Positions 60,319 through 64,000 of a stretch of DNA of 64,000 bases are shown piece after piece. Source of the DNA: Novosphingobium sp. UBA6272. GTDB taxonomy: Bacteria; Pseudomonadota; Alphaproteobacteria; Sphingomonadales; Sphingomonadaceae. The translations under genes and the position numbers were made by a program. Position 1 is the stretch's first letter. Each line of letters begins with the position of its first letter. Location: assembly GCF_002440635.1 (NCBI RefSeq), contig NZ_DJUW01000028.1, positions 1 through 64,000 on the forward strand, given 5' to 3'. The notes below the pieces were generated by a model, which saw only the letters and a list, made by a program, of their open reading frames with translations, did not search any database and was not told the DNA's origin.

Positions 60319-63089
60319 CCCTGCTCGGCGAGCTCGACGAGCGGTTGCAGGCGCTCCACGCGCACACCGCCGAGACGCCGCTGTTCAACCCGGTGTTCCA
60401 GCTCAGCCTGGAACTGTCGCGGCGGATCGAAAGTGGCGAACTGACGCTCGATCAGGTCGCGGCGCTGGTCGCCGAACTCGATTGCGAGGGGCTGCTGGCC
60501 CGCTCTGAGCGGTTGCGGCGGCTGGTCGCCCCGCTTGACCGCCAGGCCAACCACGACCGGCTTGCCGGGCTGGTCGCCAGTGCCGACTTCGATGCTTTTG
60601 CCGCCCGCTGGCGGCACCCCGGGGTGCACGTGGTATTTACCGCGCATCCCACCTTCCTGCTCACCGCGCGCCAGTCCGAAGCGGTTGCCGGTGCGGCCAG
60701 TTCGGGTGAGATCGGCGCGGCCACAGCCTGCGTCGCCCCGCACCAACGCGATGCCATAACCCTCGATTCCGAGCACCGCGCCGCGATGGACGCCGTCGCC
60801 CGCGCCCAGACCGCCCGCGATGCGATGGTCCGCACCCTGCTGGGTCAGGCACGGAAGAACTGGCCTGATCGCTGGCGCAGCCTGAACCCGATGCCGCTGC
60901 GCTTCGCCACCTGGGTCGGCTATGACATGGACGGGCGCACCGATATTTCCTGGGCCACCTCGCTGCGCTATCGGCTGGAGGAAAAGGCCGAGCGACTCGG
61001 CACTTACGCCCAGAAACTGGCCGATACAGCGCCGGACATAGCCGAGCGCCTGCGTGCTGCCGCAGGCTATGCCGCGACCCAGGCCGAGCGGATCGCCGCG
61101 ACCGACATTGCCGATCCCGCCGCGCTGTCGGCTATGGCCAACCAGCTGACCGCCGACCATCCGTTCAAACTGACCAGCCTGTCCGCTATCATCACCGAGC
61201 TGGAGCACGAGGCTGCCCACGCCGACGACACGGCAGCCGAGACTCTGCTGACCGCCGCCGCCGCGATGCGCGCCGATGGCCTGGGCATGGGCTGGATCCA
61301 CTTCCGGGTAAATTCCAGCCAGCTCCAGAACGCTATCCGCCGCCGGATCGATCCCGACGGCAAGCTCGATCTCGCCAGCCAGGCCGCGCTGGTCCGCATG
61401 CGCGAGCTGCTGGCCGAGGCCAAGCCGCTGCGCTCCAACTTCGCCGCACTGGCGATCGAGAACAGCACCGCAATTCGGCAGTTTCTGGCCATGGCGCAGA
61501 TCCTGGCGCATATCGATGCCGATGCACCGATCCGGATGCTGGTGGCCGAATGCGAGCAGCCGACGACGGTGCTCGCCGCGCTCTACTTCGCCAAGCTGTT
61601 CGGGATCGACGGCAAGGTCGATGTTTCGCCGCTGTTCGAGACCGAGGGTGCACTGGAGCACGGCGGGCGGTTCCTCGACGCACTGCTCAGCGAAGAAGCC
61701 TACCGCGATTATGCGCGGGCGCGTGGGCGGGTGTCGATCCAGACCGGTTTTTCGGATGCCGGGCGGTTCGTCGGGCAGATCCCGGCGGCGCTCGCGATCG
61801 AACGGCTGCAAGGCCGGCTGAGCGAGGCGATGGCCAGCAACGGGCTGAGCGATGTTGCCGCGCTGATTTTCAACACCCATGGTGAAAGCATGGGACGCGG
61901 CGCGCATCCCGGCAGCTTTGCCGATCGGTTGGCCTGGCCGCTTTCCCCCTGGGCGCGGCGGCGGTTCGTTCGCGCCGGCATCCGCCTCGAGCCCGAAGTC
62001 AGCTTCCAGGGCGGCGACGGATACCTGTTTTTCGGCACACCCGAACTCGCGCTGGCCACCCTCACCCGCTTCGCCGAAATGCCACCGGGCCATACCGATG
62101 CCGAAGCGCCGACCGACCCCTTCTATCGCCGCACCGACCTAAGCCTCGATTTCTACCGCGCGATCCGGCGCTTTCAGGCCGCGCAGCTGACCAGCCGGAC
62201 CTATCCGCGCGCGGTCACCGCCTTCGGGCTCGGCCTGCTCAATGACACCGGCAGCCGCAAGAGCCGGCGTCAGTCCGACCTCGCCGCTGATCGCGAGATG
62301 AGCCTGCGCCAGATCCGCGCGATCCCGCACAATGCGGTGCTTCAGCAGCTGGGCTATCCGGTCAACGTGATCGCCGGGTTCGGCACCGCAGCCGAGGGCA
62401 ATTACGAGGCGCTGGCGGAACTACTGCGCGACAGTGATCGCGGCCGGCAATTGGTCCGCTTGGTGCGCAGCGCCAATGCACTGGCCAGCATCAAGACCGT
62501 CGCCGCCTTTGGCGAGCTGTTCAACTCGGCCTATTGGGCCAGCCGGCCCTATCGCGGCGGCGAAGGCCGGATCGCCGATGCCTGTCTGGCCTTGGCCGAA
62601 TACCTGACCACCGATGACCGCACCGGGGTGTTCCGCCGGATGGCCAGCCGCCTGCGCGTCGATGCGCTCAAACTGCACCGCCTGCTCGCGCTGATCCCCG
62701 ACGAGGCTCCGGCGCAGGACCGTGAGCATACCCGCCGGCTGCTCGGCGTGCTCCAGGCACTGCGGCTGGCGCTGATGCAGCACATGTTCCTGCGCGCGGT
62801 CTCGGTCCCGGCCTTCAGCCGCGCCAACGACATTTCGCGCGAGGACGTGCTGGAGATGGTCTTCACCCTGCGGGTCGACGAGGCTCTGGCCCAGCTGCGC
62901 CGCGCCTTTCCGGCCAGCGAGCCGCACCTGGGCGATTACAGCGTGGCCGAGCCAAGCGACTATCCGGACGAGGCGGCGGTCGGCTATTCAGCCATCCACC
63001 GAGACTTTATCGATCCGATTGCCCAGGCCCAGGCGCTGTCCCTCAGGATCACCACCGCGATCGCCAACCTGTTCGGCGCGCACGGCTAA
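60315..63089 (+). CDS. Divergent phosphoenolpyruvate-carboxylase homologue
   Basis: 924-residue protein that aligns with PEP carboxylase along its length: VVFTAHPT near residue 100, WVGYDMDGRTD near 200, PLFETEGAL near 438, TGFSDAGRFVG near 477, FNTHGESMGRGAHP near 519 and GSR...RAIP near 650. Against the canonical enzyme, GGDRDGNP has lost its Arg (Met here), YSDSAKDAG its Lys (Arg), and FHGRGG its His and Arg (Asn, His). The C-terminal Asn-Thr-Gly is also absent. The TAHPT His and the GRG Arg remain. The classical reaction is therefore doubtful. It is coupled to eda by ATGA. Family assignment is solid; activity is unknown. Confidence 0.75.
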   Translation: MTLLGELDERLQALHAHTAETPLFNPVFQLSLELSRRIESGELTLDQVAALVAELDCEGLLARSERLRRLVAPLDRQANHDRLAGLVASADFDAFAARWRHPGVHVVFTAHPTFLLTARQSEAVAGAASSGEIGAATACVAPHQRDAITLDSEHRAAMDAVARAQTARDAMVRTLLGQARKNWPDRWRSLNPMPLRFATWVGYDMDGRTDISWATSLRYRLEEKAERLGTYAQKLADTAPDIAERLRAAAGYAATQAERIAATDIADPAALSAMANQLTADHPFKLTSLSAIITELEHEAAHADDTAAETLLTAAAAMRADGLGMGWIHFRVNSSQLQNAIRRRIDPDGKLDLASQAALVRMRELLAEAKPLRSNFAALAIENSTAIRQFLAMAQILAHIDADAPIRMLVAECEQPTTVLAALYFAKLFGIDGKVDVSPLFETEGALEHGGRFLDALLSEEAYRDYARARGRVSIQTGFSDAGRFVGQIPAALAIERLQGRLSEAMASNGLSDVAALIFNTHGESMGRGAHPGSFADRLAWPLSPWARRRFVRAGIRLEPEVSFQGGDGYLFFGTPELALATLTRFAEMPPGHTDAEAPTDPFYRRTDLSLDFYRAIRRFQAAQLTSRTYPRAVTAFGLGLLNDTGSRKSRRQSDLAADREMSLRQIRAIPHNAVLQQLGYPVNVIAGFGTAAEGNYEALAELLRDSDRGRQLVRLVRSANALASIKTVAAFGELFNSAYWASRPYRGGEGRIADACLALAEYLTTDDRTGVFRRMASRLRVDALKLHRLLALIPDEAPAQDREHTRRLLGVLQALRLALMQHMFLRAVSVPAFSRANDISREDVLEMVFTLRVDEALAQLRRAFPASEPHLGDYSVAEPSDYPDEAAVGYSAIHRDFIDPIAQAQALSLRITTAIANLFGAHG

Positions 63090-63113
63090 GTTCTGTTTCC
63101 ACTGATAGAATCT

Positions 63114-63202
63114 TCCCTCCCCGACGGGGAGGGGTTGGGGGTGGGGGCTCCCGACCTCGAGGATGAAGTACCCCCATCCCAACCCTTCCCCAGGGGGAAG
63201 GG
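63114..63202. repeat. Inverted-repeat element, CCTCCCCG...CGGGGAGG type (89 bp)
   Basis: The left arm CCCTCCCCGACGGGGAGGGG and following TTGGGGGTGGGGG recur inverted at the right with a few mismatches (CCCCCATCCCAACCCTTCCC...). It has the same outer motif as the 49549..49644 element. It lies between two convergent genes and may stop transcripts. Confidence 0.7.
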
Positions 63203-63232
63203 CTTTGTGTTGCTGGGCGCACCGACAGAATT

Positions 63233-64000
63233 CTAACGCCGCCGCCACTCCGCGATGCGAGGGCCCTGGTCAAGCAGGCTGACCAGCATGTCAGCGATCC
63301 GCAGGCCCGCATGGGCCTTCCATGCGCGCCAGGAGGAATGTTCTTGCGGCTGGGGTACTTCGGCACCCTGGCGGAGAGCCTCAAGCACGCGGGTGGTGAA
63401 TTCGCCGATCAGCGCAGGATCGCGGATTGTCGCAAGATATTCTGCATTGGCACGGTGGCTGACGAAATCGAAGTTGGATGATCCCACGACCAGCGTTCTG
63501 CCATCGACCAGCAGCGCCTTGGCGTGGGTCATCATCGGGGTCAGCCGCAGGTCGAGCCCAGATCTGCGGGCCACGCCGAGCAGATAATCGCGGATCACCG
63601 GCTTGTTGTTGGGCCGCGGGGTGTAGAGCCGCACCGGTACCCCGCGCGCCGCCACCGCCGCCAAGGCATCGACGAAGGGAAAGGTCGGATAGGCGCTGAC
63701 AACTTCGATCTCGCTTTGCGCGTTGCCGATCAGCTCCAGCAACGGTTCGAACCCGGCTGCGTTGGCGGTTCCATCCAGGCTGAGCAGGTCGATATCGCTG
63801 ACCGATGCCGCGTTGCTGCCGACTTCGCCGGCCCAATCGCGCTCAAACTCTCTGGCCAGCCAGTCCGCCACTTCGGAATGCTCGATCCGGACCATCATGT
63901 CGTGCCATGCAAAGTTGTGGTCGGAAAAGTTGATCCCGCCGATCCACGCCGCATCGTCGATCACCAGCAGCTTCTTGTGGTTGCGGGTGGCGTAGCGCAG
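63233..64000 (-). CDS. Phospholipase-D-family protein (cardiolipin-synthase-like), 5' end outside window
   Basis: 255 residues are visible and the frame continues beyond base 64000. The first HKD motif is RNHKKLLVIDDAAWIGGINF at the very edge and the second is MTHAKALLVDGRTLVVGSSN, both with His, Lys and Asp, so both catalytic halves exist. Bacterial members make cardiolipin or hydrolyse phosphodiesters. The part before the first HKD is missing, so cardiolipin synthase and other PLD types cannot be told apart. Confidence 0.87.
   Translation of the reverse strand: MRYATRNHKKLLVIDDAAWIGGINFSDHNFAWHDMMVRIEHSEVADWLAREFERDWAGEVGSNAASVSDIDLLSLDGTANAAGFEPLLELIGNAQSEIEVVSAYPTFPFVDALAAVAARGVPVRLYTPRPNNKPVIRDYLLGVARRSGLDLRLTPMMTHAKALLVDGRTLVVGSSNFDFVSHRANAEYLATIRDPALIGEFTTRVLEALRQGAEVPQPQEHSSWRAWKAHAGLRIADMLVSLLDQGPRIAEWRRR

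Noticed and set aside
59643..62093. 816-codon minus-strand open frame opposite eda and the PEP-carboxylase homologue.
   Set aside because: Composition is that of an antisense shadow; the plus strand has well-defined family proteins in coupled frames.

Overview
The window is a GC-rich, gene-dense chromosomal segment of an alphaproteobacterium, most likely a member of the Sphingomonadales (Novosphingobium / Sphingobium / Sphingomonas / Erythrobacter group). The evidence is a UPF0262 protein and a CC_3452-type small protein (both alphaproteobacterial), dnaA-rpsT-mutM beside ubiE-ubiB, a large TonB-dependent receptor paired with a TPR-sulfotransferase, and a zwf-edd-glk-eda Entner-Doudoroff operon in the same order as in Zymomonas. 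Genus is inference. I saw no tRNA, rRNA or CRISPR array.

Layout. 1-11 kb: end of ftsH, a DUF3667 membrane protein, rpoZ and dnaB, a GH25-like protein coupled to cdd, an M14 carboxypeptidase with two related envelope proteins, galE, rpmJ and a HAD phosphatase. 11.1-15.3 kb is the accessory part: a dispersed inverted-repeat element, then a complete IS1595-family insertion sequence (11283..13495) with 8-bp target duplication, transposase, two tiny ORFs and an AT-rich cargo gene; then a CC_3452 protein divergent from an HxlR regulator, and an AT-rich lipoprotein gene next to another repeat. 15.3-21.3 kb: comM-like ATPase, a ClpP-fold periplasmic protein, three stacked hairpins, then the conserved rpmH-rnpA-yidD-yidC-engB row, interrupted by a second copy of the dispersed repeat. 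21.4-21.8 kb: a small GIY-YIG nuclease gene bracketed by an exact 29-bp inverted repeat.

22-42 kb is mostly core metabolism and repair: VOC and GST proteins, S1/P1 nuclease, cupin, dapE, a dicarboxylate/amino-acid symporter, nth with an M48 protease, dapB with a zincin-like protein, a sirtuin, a GFA protein, a ThiF/MoeB enzyme, an acyl-CoA ligase plus SDR, dnaA, rpsT, mutM, ubiE-ubiB, a low-molecular-weight phosphatase and a YbaK deacylase. 42-51.5 kb is catabolic and transport: TonB receptor, TPR-sulfotransferase, amino-acid permease, and a Rieske oxygenase plus FAD oxidoreductase divergent from a TetR regulator with a 22-bp palindrome between them. 51.5-64 kb: an exported M20 peptidase, a GGDEF-EAL protein, and the zwf-edd-glk-eda operon translationally coupled to a divergent PEP-carboxylase homologue, ending in a truncated phospholipase-D-family gene.

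The most unusual items are the cargo-bearing IS1595 element, the palindrome-bracketed GIY-YIG gene, three families of dispersed inverted repeats, and the PEP-carboxylase homologue that has lost several catalytic residues while remaining in the glucose-catabolism operon.
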